From positions 248,001 to 312,000 of the forward strand of contig NZ_JBIWDK010000003.1 in the NCBI RefSeq assembly GCF_044761985.1: a stretch of DNA of 64,000 nucleotides, in the 5' to 3' direction. This stretch comes from Peribacillus sp044761985 (GTDB taxonomy: Bacteria; Bacillota; Bacilli; Bacillales; DSM-1321). The notes below the pieces were generated by a model. The model was not told where the DNA came from. It was given only the letters and a program-made list of their open reading frames with translations, and did no database searches. The position numbers were made by a program, and so were the translations under genes. Below, piece by piece: positions 52,564 through 60,763 of this stretch. Each line of letters starts with the position of its first letter. The first letter of the stretch is position 1.

Positions 52564-52983
52564 TTATACAGTTTCTGTTCCATCTGATGTATTATCGCCT
52601 GTTCCTGCCTCATCGTTTTTCCTCGGAATCTGACGGATGTGTTTAATCCTTGATTCCATGCGGATATGACCTACGTTTCCTACGCCTACGATAGAAGATG
52701 AAGATATCCCGATGATATCGACATTCCCAACGCGAATGAAGGGGTTGGGATTCGAGAATGTTGTCGCGATTGGTTCAGAAATCCTCGGGATATAGAAAGG
52801 ACGTGTAAAGACTTCATAATCACTGAAATCGGGTTCCAGTTCGGAAAAGCTATCACTTTTTTTCTGGACTGCCAATGCTTTGGCGGCCCCGTCGATATAA
52901 GCAGTGTCTCCAATTTGCAGGTTGGATGAAAATGTGACGGTCTTGGCTGACAAAGACTTTACTTTCGATATTCTTGTGAACAT
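52564..52983 (-). CDS. gerPE: spore germination protein GerPE
   Basis: 139 residues. Contains MFTRISKVKSLSAKTVTF at the start and two repeats of the IRVGN/VGNVGHI type (RVGNVDIIGISSSSIVGVG), as in GerPE. Ends with an acidic, Thr-rich tail. Situated between gerPD and gerPF, with 12 bases to the latter; translation is probably coupled along the operon. Confidence 0.88.
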   Translation of the reverse strand: MFTRISKVKSLSAKTVTFSSNLQIGDTAYIDGAAKALAVQKKSDSFSELEPDFSDYEVFTRPFYIPRISEPIATTFSNPNPFIRVGNVDIIGISSSSIVGVGNVGHIRMESRIKHIRQIPRKNDEAGTGDNTSDGTETV

Positions 52984-52989
52984 CTGATT

Positions 52990-53169
52990 TTATCCTTTTG
53001 GAGTGAGTGGAACGAATGGTCCGATGATGAGTGATTCGGGGGGAGTGTCGAATGCTGATGATAGCTGGATGGTTTGTACGTCCCCAATGAGGAATAAGGC
53101 GGAACTCGCTACCCCCGTCACGTTAATATCACCGACACATAACTGATGGTTTGTTACATTAAACTCCAT
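52990..53169 (-). CDS. gerPD: spore germination protein GerPD
   Basis: 59 residues: MEFNVTNHQLCVGDINVTGV, then SALFLIGDVQTIQLSSAFDTPPESLIIGP in two parts. The ILIGD/QLSSAFDTP pattern and Pro-rich end match GerPD. Its ATG lies inside the last codons of gerPC, with GGAGG 8 bases upstream on the minus strand. Position between gerPC and gerPE confirms the assignment. Confidence 0.9.
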   Translation of the reverse strand: MEFNVTNHQLCVGDINVTGVASSALFLIGDVQTIQLSSAFDTPPESLIIGPFVPLTPKG

Positions 53170-53770
53170 TTGGATTTCCTCCTGTCTCGGAATGTGAGTT
53201 TGTAATGAATTGTATCAATGCTGTTTGAATATCCGATCTTACTTTTTCCGTGATCTTTTCTTTCACATTATCTCGTTGCTGAGGTGCACGTTCAGCATGT
53301 GATAGATTGTCAAAGTACATATTGATACGCTGATGAAGCTGGCGTTCCACATCCTGTCTCATGAAGTCGTGATATGAGGGTTCCAATGTGATCTGAAGCT
53401 GGCCTTCCGTATCACGGATCATATCCTCCAATCCTGAAAGAATATCATTATAAATCTCCTGAGCGACAATTTCACGGCCTGGAAATAGAAAAGGGGCAGG
53501 TTGGATGGGTTGATTGTTGACAGCGAATTCATCAATATTATTTAAATCATTAGGATTCAAACCGATATTCAACGTTCCGTCTAATGACTCGACTTTTAAC
53601 TGATCAAATTTATATTCAATTTTATCCACGTGGATTGGGGGTTTATTCTTCATTTCGGCAAGTTCATCTGTCAGGCGTTTGAGTTCGTGTTCAAGCTTCA
53701 TAATTCGTTTATCCTGGGCTTCAAGAAATCGCTGCATTTGTATGGAGTACGAATATAAATCATGATTCAC
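53159..53770 (-). CDS. gerPC: spore germination protein GerPC
   Basis: 203 residues from the GTG at 53770, with GTGAGGTG seven bases upstream; an earlier in-frame GTG (53791) precedes that site, and the shorter form agrees with the usual GerPC length near 205. An N-terminal coiled coil (QMQRFLEAQDKRIMKLEHEL) is followed by HVDKIEYKFDQLKVESLDGTLNIG in two parts, the GerPC core. Third gene of the operon. Confidence 0.9.
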   Translation of the reverse strand: MNHDLYSYSIQMQRFLEAQDKRIMKLEHELKRLTDELAEMKNKPPIHVDKIEYKFDQLKVESLDGTLNIGLNPNDLNNIDEFAVNNQPIQPAPFLFPGREIVAQEIYNDILSGLEDMIRDTEGQLQITLEPSYHDFMRQDVERQLHQRINMYFDNLSHAERAPQQRDNVKEKITEKVRSDIQTALIQFITNSHSETGGNPNGV

Positions 53771-53859
53771 GATTAAACACCTCACCTTCACCTAATGATA
53801 ACTTCATATATGGCAGTATATGAAATTGCCTCATGTAGGTGAATGCCTATGGATTAGGA

Positions 53860-54066
53860 TTAGGGAGGGCTAAATGGGACGAAGCTAGTCTCAGGGACCA
53901 TATCATCTTCAAGCATTGGAGCGGGTTCAGTGAATCCACCTGTATTGGCTAAGGTGGAGTAAGGCTTAATCACTCCGGCACTCCCTATTTGAAAAACAGA
54001 TGAATTGGTTATGCTTTCGATTTTTATCATATTGATTTGGATCGTTTGGTGGATATTGAAGATCAT
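53860..54066 (-). CDS. gerPB: spore germination protein GerPB
   Basis: 68 residues beginning MIFNIHQTIQINMIKIESI and containing SVFQIGSAGVIKPYSTLANTGGF in two parts, the GerPB pattern. AAAGGAGGACATC precedes the ATG on the minus strand. 89 bases separate it from gerPC, the largest gap in the operon, with no terminator. Confidence 0.9.
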   Translation of the reverse strand: MIFNIHQTIQINMIKIESITNSSVFQIGSAGVIKPYSTLANTGGFTEPAPMLEDDMVPETSFVPFSPP

Positions 54067-54089
54067 GATGTCCTCCTTTCAAAAAAATG

Positions 54090-54311
54090 CTAGAGGTTTA
54101 ATGCTACTGGCTGATCGACACCATCTGAATCGTTTGTGTTAGTGGTACTGTAAGCGTTGTAAAGTGAAATGGATTCGCCTGTATTAAAAGAGCCAGCACC
54201 TGCAAACGTTTTTGAAGCGGAATATGGGCTGATCTTAAAAACGTCGCCAATATGGACAACGCCACTGCTCCCGACATTGATCACTTGAATAACTCCTACG
54301 ATGGCCGGCAT
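54090..54311 (-). CDS. gerPA: spore germination protein GerPA
   Basis: 73 residues from the ATG at 54311 (AAGGGTGA upstream). MPAIVGVIQVINVGSSGVVHIGD and the ending DSDGVDQPVALNL mirror GerPF, as expected for these paralogous ends of the operon. First gene of gerP, with a sigma-K-like promoter about 75 bases upstream. Confidence 0.92.
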   Translation of the reverse strand: MPAIVGVIQVINVGSSGVVHIGDVFKISPYSASKTFAGAGSFNTGESISLYNAYSTTNTNDSDGVDQPVALNL

Positions 54312-54386
54312 GAAAATCACCCTTTTTTATTCTGGTTTATCCCTTATTTACAAGCAGCAAGTCTATTTTGAATGGATGCTTCACTG

Positions 54387-54414
54387 TATTCTATGATTTT
54401 CCTTTATTGATGTG
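54387..54414 (-). promoter_or_regulatory. sigma-K-type promoter of the gerP operon
   Basis: Minus strand: CACA (54414-54411), 15 bases, CATAGAATA (54395-54387). This matches the sigma-K consensus (mACm ... CATAnnnTA), in line with late mother-cell expression of gerP. Confidence 0.65.
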
Positions 54415-54539
54415 ATTCAATTGCCTATCCCTTAGCAGCTTAGAAACATGTGATGTTTGGTGTTGGTAAACGATATACAAATATGGTAATATAATGATAA
54501 ATTCATAATTTTCAAACAAATTCAATGAGGGGTGATTGG

Positions 54540-56132
54540 ATGAATGTGCCTTTAGTGCTATCACATTTTCTGGACAGGGCAGCTTCACTTTATGCTGACA
54601 AGAAAGCGATTATCGGGGACGATAAGGTCCTGACATATCAGGAGCTGAATGGAAGGGTCAACCAGCTTTCCCATGGATTGAGTGACCTTGGGATTAAAAA
54701 AGGGGATAAAGTGGCTTATCTTGCACCGAACTCGATTGAAATGCTTGAAGGTTTTTATGGGGCGTTCCAGCTTGGGGCTGTAATGGTGCCTTTGAACATT
54801 CGGTTGACGCCGGCGGATTATGTATTCATTTTGAATCATAGTGAATCAAGGGTCCTTTTTGTGGATCAGGATTTGTATCACCTTATCTCATCGGTTAAGG
54901 ACCAGCTGAAATCAGTGGAGCATATCATCGTGCACTATAAAGCAAGCGATACAAATGAAATCGATTACAATGTCTGGCTGGAGCGGTTTGACAAAGAAGG
55001 CTTCCATCGGGAACAAGTGGATGAGAATGACGTATCGAGTCTCTTATATACAAGCGGCACAACCGGTAACCCTAAAGGGGTCATGCTCACCCACCGCAAT
55101 AACTATTTACATGCCCTTAGTGCCATGCACCATTTCAGGGTCAATGACCGCGATACATATATGCATGTCCTGCCAATGTTCCATGTGAATGGGTGGGGTG
55201 CCCCTTTTTATTATACGGCCAATGGTGCGACGCAAGTTTGCTTAAGAAAAACAACACCAAATTCCATATTCAAGGCGCTTGAGAAACATAAGGTAACCAT
55301 CATGCATATGGCGCCAACCGTCCTTAATTCATTGTTCCAATATTATGAAAAGAATGTACCGAAGCTGGAACAGGAAATTCGAATCGTCGTGGCTGGTTCG
55401 GCACCCCCGCCGGCCTTTGTCACAAGGGTGGAAAAAGAATTGGGGTGGGAGTTCATCCAAATCTATGGCATGACGGAATCCACTCCAATGAGTTTGCTTT
55501 CGGTACCCCGCTCTGAATTCGATGGACTTCCAGAAAGGGAAAAATACAAAATGAAGGCGAAAGCCGGTTACCCCTCCATAGGCAGTGAGGTTAAAGTGGT
55601 ACATGACAATGGTGAAGAAGTAGCGCGTGACGGGGTTGATGTCGGTGAAGTCATTGTTCGCAGTCATGGAGTCATGTTGGGATATTGGAAAAATGAAGAG
55701 GCCACGATGCAGGCGTTGAAAAATGGGTGGTTGCATACAGGGGATATGGCGACCATGGATAGTGATGGGAATATAGATATCGTAGACCGCAAGAAAGACA
55801 TTATCATAAGCGGTGGGGAGAATATCTCATCCATTGAAGTGGAAGGGACTTTATATGAGCACGAGGGCATCCTAGAAGCGGCAGTCATCGCGGTCCCTCA
55901 TGAAAAATGGGGGGAAACGCCACATGCTTTCATCGTGCCAAAACCAGGCGTTCAATTAACGGAAGCCGATATTCTAGCTTTCACAAGAGAAAAACTAGCC
56001 CATTTCAAGGCAGTGACCAGCGTCTCATTCGTAAGGGAGTTGCCAAAAACGGCATCGGGGAAAATCCAGAAAATCCATCTTCGCAATGATTATTGGGAAG
56101 CTAAAGGGAAAACGGGAAGATTCGTCAATTAA
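54540..56132 (+). CDS. fatty acyl-CoA synthetase (AMP-binding)
   Basis: 530 residues from the ATG at 54540 (GAGGGGTGA upstream). Motifs: LLYTSGTTGNPKG near residue 167, YGMTESTPMS near 308, GWLHTGDMATMD near 400, DRKKDIIISGGENISS near 418 and KTASGKIQK with the catalytic Lys near 513. It resembles medium/long-chain acyl-CoA synthetases related to AlkK and DMSP-acrylate ligases; substrate not determinable. It is transcribed alone, divergent from gerP, and lacks the FadR palindrome seen at lcfB. Confidence 0.9.
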   Translation: MNVPLVLSHFLDRAASLYADKKAIIGDDKVLTYQELNGRVNQLSHGLSDLGIKKGDKVAYLAPNSIEMLEGFYGAFQLGAVMVPLNIRLTPADYVFILNHSESRVLFVDQDLYHLISSVKDQLKSVEHIIVHYKASDTNEIDYNVWLERFDKEGFHREQVDENDVSSLLYTSGTTGNPKGVMLTHRNNYLHALSAMHHFRVNDRDTYMHVLPMFHVNGWGAPFYYTANGATQVCLRKTTPNSIFKALEKHKVTIMHMAPTVLNSLFQYYEKNVPKLEQEIRIVVAGSAPPPAFVTRVEKELGWEFIQIYGMTESTPMSLLSVPRSEFDGLPEREKYKMKAKAGYPSIGSEVKVVHDNGEEVARDGVDVGEVIVRSHGVMLGYWKNEEATMQALKNGWLHTGDMATMDSDGNIDIVDRKKDIIISGGENISSIEVEGTLYEHEGILEAAVIAVPHEKWGETPHAFIVPKPGVQLTEADILAFTREKLAHFKAVTSVSFVRELPKTASGKIQKIHLRNDYWEAKGKTGRFVN

Positions 56133-56143
56133 AAGATGGTCCG

Positions 56144-56172
56144 CGCTGCTCTATAATGAGCAGCGTTTTTTC
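56144..56172 (+). terminator. intrinsic terminator of the acyl-CoA synthetase gene
   Basis: CGCTGCTC tataat GAGCAGCG followed by T7; perfect stem. Confidence 0.92.
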
Positions 56173-56271
56173 TAGTCGTTTGTCAGCCTTTATGATTGGG
56201 AAAGGAATAAATATACAACTAAATTTCCCAGGCTCATTTATAATGGAGTAATTAGTGAATGAGGATGTGAA

Positions 56272-57465
56272 ATGATGAAAACTGCAATGGCCCCTTTACA
56301 GGAAAGCAAAAGGATTGCCAGCATTGATTTATTAAGAGGTTTGGCCATTTTAGGGATTTTTTTAGTGAATATGCCTTCGTTTCATACGCCCATCTTGTAT
56401 AGTAGTGGTGTTGAATATTGGGATGAAGGCTGGGACCGTATCTTGTACATAGGTAGCGATATTATCGCCCAGGCGAGTTTTTACCCCTTGTTTGCATGTT
56501 TGTTTGGGTTTGGGTCCGTTATCTTGGCTACACGGAGTGAAGATAAAGGCATCTCGTTTCCTTTGCTGTTTACAAAGCGCCTTTGCTTTTTATTAGGGGT
56601 AGGGTGCATACATGCCTTTTTCATTTGGCATGGAGACATCCTTGTTAATTACGCAATGTTCGGGTTTGCGTTTTTATTATTCTATAAATGGAAAGGGAAG
56701 TATCTGATTTGGCTTGGATCGTTCTTATATATTGTTCCTTTCGGCGTGTTCGGGCTTTTTTTCCTTATTATGAGCTTTGTGGATAGTGGATTGATGGACA
56801 TTCAAAATGAGGTCGAGTTAATCAAACAATCCCAAGAGATATATTCTGCGGGTTCTTTTATGGAAGTGACGGGACAAAGAATGGCAGACTGGTATATGGT
56901 TAATGGTCCAACGAATGTCATCTTCCTCTTCCTCTCCATTTTTCCTTTCTTTTTAATTGGAGCTGGTGTAGCCAAGCAGGGATGGCTTCAAAATCCTGCC
57001 CGTTATAAACGGCCAATAAGGAAGATAGTGATTATAAGCCTGTTAACAGGGGTGGCGATCAAGGTCCTACCGTATGTGACGGATTACGATTATGGGACGA
57101 CATTCATCCAGGATTACTTTGGCGGACCGCTGCTGACGATGTTTTATATTACCGCAATCACACTGTTGGTTGAAAAGGCGTGGGCTTACAAGTTGCTATA
57201 TCCCTTAGCTTTGGTAGGAAGGATGTCGATGAGCAATTACCTATTTCAATCGATTGTCTGTACATTCATTTTTTATTCATATGGTTGTGGGTTGTACGGG
57301 AAAGTGACTTATACGGAAGGGTTTCTCCTGATGATCGTTGTTTTTTCTATACAAGTCTTGCTAAGCTTCTTGTGGATGAAGCGATTCCGGTTCGGTCCGG
57401 TGGAATTTGTATGGCGATATGTCTCGTATGGCAAAAAGCCCGCTATGATACGGAATGATAAGTGA
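56272..57465 (+). CDS. DUF418 (YeiB-like) membrane protein
   Basis: 397 residues with about ten helices. The DUF418/YeiB family start RIASIDLLRGLAILGIFLVN and the C-terminal pattern VGRMSMSNYLFQSIVCTFIF, followed by RFGPVEFVWR, are clear. Members are predicted acyltransferase-like or transport membrane proteins of unknown role. GAGGATG precedes a double ATG; either Met may start. Confidence 0.85.
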   Translation: MMKTAMAPLQESKRIASIDLLRGLAILGIFLVNMPSFHTPILYSSGVEYWDEGWDRILYIGSDIIAQASFYPLFACLFGFGSVILATRSEDKGISFPLLFTKRLCFLLGVGCIHAFFIWHGDILVNYAMFGFAFLLFYKWKGKYLIWLGSFLYIVPFGVFGLFFLIMSFVDSGLMDIQNEVELIKQSQEIYSAGSFMEVTGQRMADWYMVNGPTNVIFLFLSIFPFFLIGAGVAKQGWLQNPARYKRPIRKIVIISLLTGVAIKVLPYVTDYDYGTTFIQDYFGGPLLTMFYITAITLLVEKAWAYKLLYPLALVGRMSMSNYLFQSIVCTFIFYSYGCGLYGKVTYTEGFLLMIVVFSIQVLLSFLWMKRFRFGPVEFVWRYVSYGKKPAMIRNDK

Positions 57466-57581
57466 GGGGGAAGAATGTTCGCAAAACTGCCTTATTTGAG
57501 CGAGATACTGGCACCTTCCTTTTGTTTTTATGTAAAAGCCTATGTTATGATGAAATGGATATTGAAAGAGGGGGCAAGTAA

Positions 57582-57926
57582 ATGGGAACTCACTTACACA
57601 TAACGACTTGGGTTATCGGAATCATTCTTTTCTTTGTAACATATTCCATGCTTAAAAATGGAAGCCCGAAAGCCAAAATGATGCACATGATCACACGTGT
57701 ATTCTTCCTTTTGATTTTCCTTACAGGTGGAATGCTAATTACTGACTTTGGTGCATATGCAGTGAAAATGATTGTAGGAATCATCGTGATTGCCGCGATG
57801 GAAATGGTATTGGTCCGTAGGAAAAAAGGAAAAGCTGTAAGCGCGATGTGGGCATTATTCGTCGTTGCTTTTATATTCGTCCTTTATCTAGGATTATCCC
57901 TACCACAAGGTTTTGACTTGTTTTAA
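57582..57926 (+). CDS. yisL: YisL family membrane protein (UPF0344)
   Basis: 114 residues with four membrane helices. Starts MGTHLHITTWVIGIILF with the family His residues and ends LGLSLPQGFDLF. RBS AGAGGGGGC. Position between gerP and yisN/asnO matches B. subtilis yisL, of unknown function; the cell-wall protease gene wprA found next to it there is absent. Confidence 0.87.
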   Translation: MGTHLHITTWVIGIILFFVTYSMLKNGSPKAKMMHMITRVFFLLIFLTGGMLITDFGAYAVKMIVGIIVIAAMEMVLVRRKKGKAVSAMWALFVVAFIFVLYLGLSLPQGFDLF

Positions 57927-57935
57927 TCATGATTG

Positions 57936-57974
57936 AAAAAGGACAAATGGGTTTCATCTCATTTGTCCTTTTTT
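57936..57974. terminator. bidirectional terminator between yisL and yisN
   Basis: AAAAAGGACAAATG / CATTTGTCCTTTTTT stem between convergent genes (with one mismatch region at the loop). Confidence 0.88.
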
Positions 57975-57995
57975 GTATGCAAACTTTACAAGGAA

Positions 57996-58562
57996 TTAGT
58001 GGGAATTCACTTTTTCGATGATGATCCGTTTCCCTGTATTAAGGGTGAATTCAAAACGGTCATGATCCTTTTTACCATAGGAAAAATGGTGCTGGACGAG
58101 ACAGATTTGGGTCTCGTTATCAAAAGTGAAGAAATTCACGCCGGATTGATTGGTGAGCTCCCTTAAAAAAGTGAGCTGATTGTAGCTATATATACAATCA
58201 TAAATAGAGAAGTCCAGCGAATTCAGGGTCGTGACAAACTGGAAAAAAGAATCATCGTTCAATTCCTCCAATAAACGTTCAAACGAATATAATAGTTTTT
58301 TTCGAATCCTTATGGGTTCATTGTCCCTCAGGAAAGTGAAATCCCTGTGAAGGTGGATTTTCCCCTCCGCTTCCAATATGCCCTGCTGCCATCTTCCCCC
58401 TCTATAAACTTCAATGATGCTCTGAACGTGATCTTCAATCGATGATGCCTCATCGGTTTCATCGTCAAAAAAGATCCATTGCTGATTGATATTTTCCACA
58501 GTTCCTTCGGTAAACGCTCGTGTTTGTCTGTTCATTAACTTCGTTCGATGTTGCTGACTCAT
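57996..58562 (-). CDS. yisN: YisN, DUF2777 family protein
   Basis: 188 residues, soluble. MSQQHRTKLMNRQTRAFTEG at the start, then an N-terminal beta domain (QQWIFFDDETDEA) and a C-terminal helical/beta part. GGAGGT seven bases before the ATG on the minus strand. Located between yisL and asnO as in B. subtilis. Function unknown. Confidence 0.75.
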   Translation of the reverse strand: MSQQHRTKLMNRQTRAFTEGTVENINQQWIFFDDETDEASSIEDHVQSIIEVYRGGRWQQGILEAEGKIHLHRDFTFLRDNEPIRIRKKLLYSFERLLEELNDDSFFQFVTTLNSLDFSIYDCIYSYNQLTFLRELTNQSGVNFFTFDNETQICLVQHHFSYGKKDHDRFEFTLNTGKRIIIEKVNSH

Positions 58563-58868
58563 GCTTATACCTCCAATAGGGGAATCCTCACCTACTTTTT
58601 AGTCAAAATCCAATGAAAATATAACGGTATATTTTTAAATATTATGGACAAATAACCAACTTTCCATCTTTGCATAGGCTATGTTAAACAGGGATGCCTT
58701 CCTTTCCCACTCTATTTTGTCACAACAAGGGTGGGGGCAAAGGGCTTCCACGGAATGGTGCTGTAACGATGCTGGGATTTGAAGCCGGAACATAAATATG
58801 GATACCTAATTGCTTAAAAGGCAGAAGGCTATATGATTTGATCGTCCAGATGGAAAGGGTGAAGTGTG
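58563..58868. other. 306-bp intergenic region between yisN and asnO
   Basis: Holds the divergent promoters of yisN and asnO. No strong sigma-A hexamer pair, hairpin or supported small gene is visible; a 33-codon ATG frame at about 58691 has no ribosome site. Confidence 0.4.
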
Positions 58869-60716
58869 ATGTGTGGAATTACAGGTTGGGTGCATTTTCA
58901 AAAGAATTTACGGACGGAAACTGAAACACTCGAACAGATGACGAAAACTTTGGCTAAGAGGGGTCCAGACGAGGAGAATGTATGGAGTGATACCCACGTC
59001 GCCTTTGGTCATAAAAGATTAACAGTTGTCGATGCAGAGGGTGGAAAACAGCCGATGACAAAGGAACATGGAAACGGAAGATATACCCTTTGTTACAACG
59101 GCGAATTGTATAACACCGAAGACATTCGAAAACAGCTATTATTAAAAGGATATTCCTTTAAGGGGCATTCTGATACAGAAGTTTTACTAACTTCTTATAT
59201 AGAATGGAAAGAAAAATGCGTCGAATTGTTCAATGGGATTTTCGCCTTTGCCATTTGGGATGAAAATGAACAGAAATTATTCATTGGAAGGGACCGAATG
59301 GGAGTTAAGCCTTTCTTCTATGCTGAAAGGAAAGGCGGGTTCATTTTTGGTTCTGAGATAAAAGCCATTCTAGCCCATCCTGATGTCAAAACAGAAATTG
59401 ATAGGGAAGGTTTAGCCCAAGTATTAGGGGTGGGCCCATCCAGGACGCCGGGTTCTGGTGTCTTTCATGATGTTAAAGAATTAAGGCCGGCCCATGCCCT
59501 TACTTTATCAAGAAAAGGGATGAGAATATGGAGATACTGGAATGTTCAGAGTGAGGAACATCGTGATTCACTAGATGAGACATCTGAAAAAGTACGCTTT
59601 CTAGTAAAAGATGCCGTGACCAGGCAACTCGTCTCCGATGTTCCGCTCTGTAGCTTTTTGTCAGGTGGGGTGGATTCAAGTGCGATTACGGCCATAGCAG
59701 CGAATGCCTATATGGATGAAGGCAAAGGAAGGCTTCATACGTATTCCATTGATTATGAAGATAATGAAAAATACTTCAAGGCAAATGAATTCCAGCCTAA
59801 CTCTGACGGACCATGGATCAAAAAGATGTCGGATACATTCAACACCGTGCATCATTCTGCCGTCATTACTCAAGAGCAGCTGACCGACTATTTAATCGAA
59901 GCTGTCCAAGTCCGGGACCTACCGGGAATGGCGGATGTCGATTCCTCTTTGCTTTGGTTCTGCAAAGAAATAAAACAAGATTTCGTGGTGGGGTTATCAG
60001 GGGAATGTGCGGATGAAATTTTCGGCGGCTATCCATGGTTTCATCGTGCCGATGATTTAAATCGCACTGGTTTTCCTTGGATGAGGTCGACTGGTGAAAG
60101 GCAATCGCTATTGAAAGAGGGCTGGCATGAAAAATTAAAACTGGAGGAATATGCAAATGATGCGTATTTGACTACGGTTCTGGAAACTCCTAGATTAGAA
60201 GGGGAAAGTGGGGAAGAGGCTAAGCGCAGGGAGCTATTCTATGTAAATTTATTATGGTTCATGACAACATTGCTCGATCGGAAAGATCGGATGAGTATGG
60301 GTGCAAGCCTTGAAGTGCGCGTTCCGTTTGCGGATCACCGACTTGTTGAATATGCTTGGAACATCCCTTGGGAAATGAAGATGACCGGTAACCGGGAGAA
60401 GGGGATATTACGTAAAGCATTAGAAGGGATGTTGCCAGATGAAGTGTTATACCGCAAGAAAAGCCCGTATCCCAAGACACATAACCCTGTCTACACTGAT
60501 CGAGTTCAGACGTGGTTGAAAGATATCCTGACTGACAAAAGTTCGGTTCTTCACGAGTTATTCGATCAACAGAAAATGACCGATATAGTTGATTCGAAAG
60601 GCGCCGCCTTTAAGGTCCCTTGGTTCGGTCAATTAATGTCAGGTCCTCAGTTACTCGCCCACTTGGCTCAAATAGATGTGTGGTTCAAACAATATGATAT
60701 CCAAATCATTGATTGA
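58869..60716 (+). CDS. asnO: asparagine synthase (glutamine-hydrolysing) AsnO
   Basis: 615 residues from the ATG at 58869, which places the catalytic Cys directly after Met (MCGITGWV); a GTG one codon earlier would not. The class II glutaminase domain runs to about residue 200 (RGPDE, CYNGELYN, GHSDTEV), then the synthetase domain with the PP-loop SFLSGGVDSSAI near residue 262. It forms asparagine from aspartate, ATP and glutamine. In B. subtilis AsnO is the sporulation-linked isoform next to yisN. Confidence 0.94.
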   Translation: MCGITGWVHFQKNLRTETETLEQMTKTLAKRGPDEENVWSDTHVAFGHKRLTVVDAEGGKQPMTKEHGNGRYTLCYNGELYNTEDIRKQLLLKGYSFKGHSDTEVLLTSYIEWKEKCVELFNGIFAFAIWDENEQKLFIGRDRMGVKPFFYAERKGGFIFGSEIKAILAHPDVKTEIDREGLAQVLGVGPSRTPGSGVFHDVKELRPAHALTLSRKGMRIWRYWNVQSEEHRDSLDETSEKVRFLVKDAVTRQLVSDVPLCSFLSGGVDSSAITAIAANAYMDEGKGRLHTYSIDYEDNEKYFKANEFQPNSDGPWIKKMSDTFNTVHHSAVITQEQLTDYLIEAVQVRDLPGMADVDSSLLWFCKEIKQDFVVGLSGECADEIFGGYPWFHRADDLNRTGFPWMRSTGERQSLLKEGWHEKLKLEEYANDAYLTTVLETPRLEGESGEEAKRRELFYVNLLWFMTTLLDRKDRMSMGASLEVRVPFADHRLVEYAWNIPWEMKMTGNREKGILRKALEGMLPDEVLYRKKSPYPKTHNPVYTDRVQTWLKDILTDKSSVLHELFDQQKMTDIVDSKGAAFKVPWFGQLMSGPQLLAHLAQIDVWFKQYDIQIID

Positions 60717-60718
60717 AA

Positions 60719-60757
60719 AAAAGGGGCTCAGCGTATTGTACGCTTTGCCCCTTTTCG
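60719..60757. terminator. bidirectional terminator between asnO and the amylase gene
   Basis: AAAAGGGGC..AGCGTA / TACGCT..GCCCCTTTTC stem between convergent genes. Confidence 0.88.
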
Positions 60758-60763
60758 TTTGCT

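Noticed and set aside
58691..58795. Short ATG frame in the yisN-asnO gap
   Set aside because: Only about 33 codons, no ribosome site, unusual composition.
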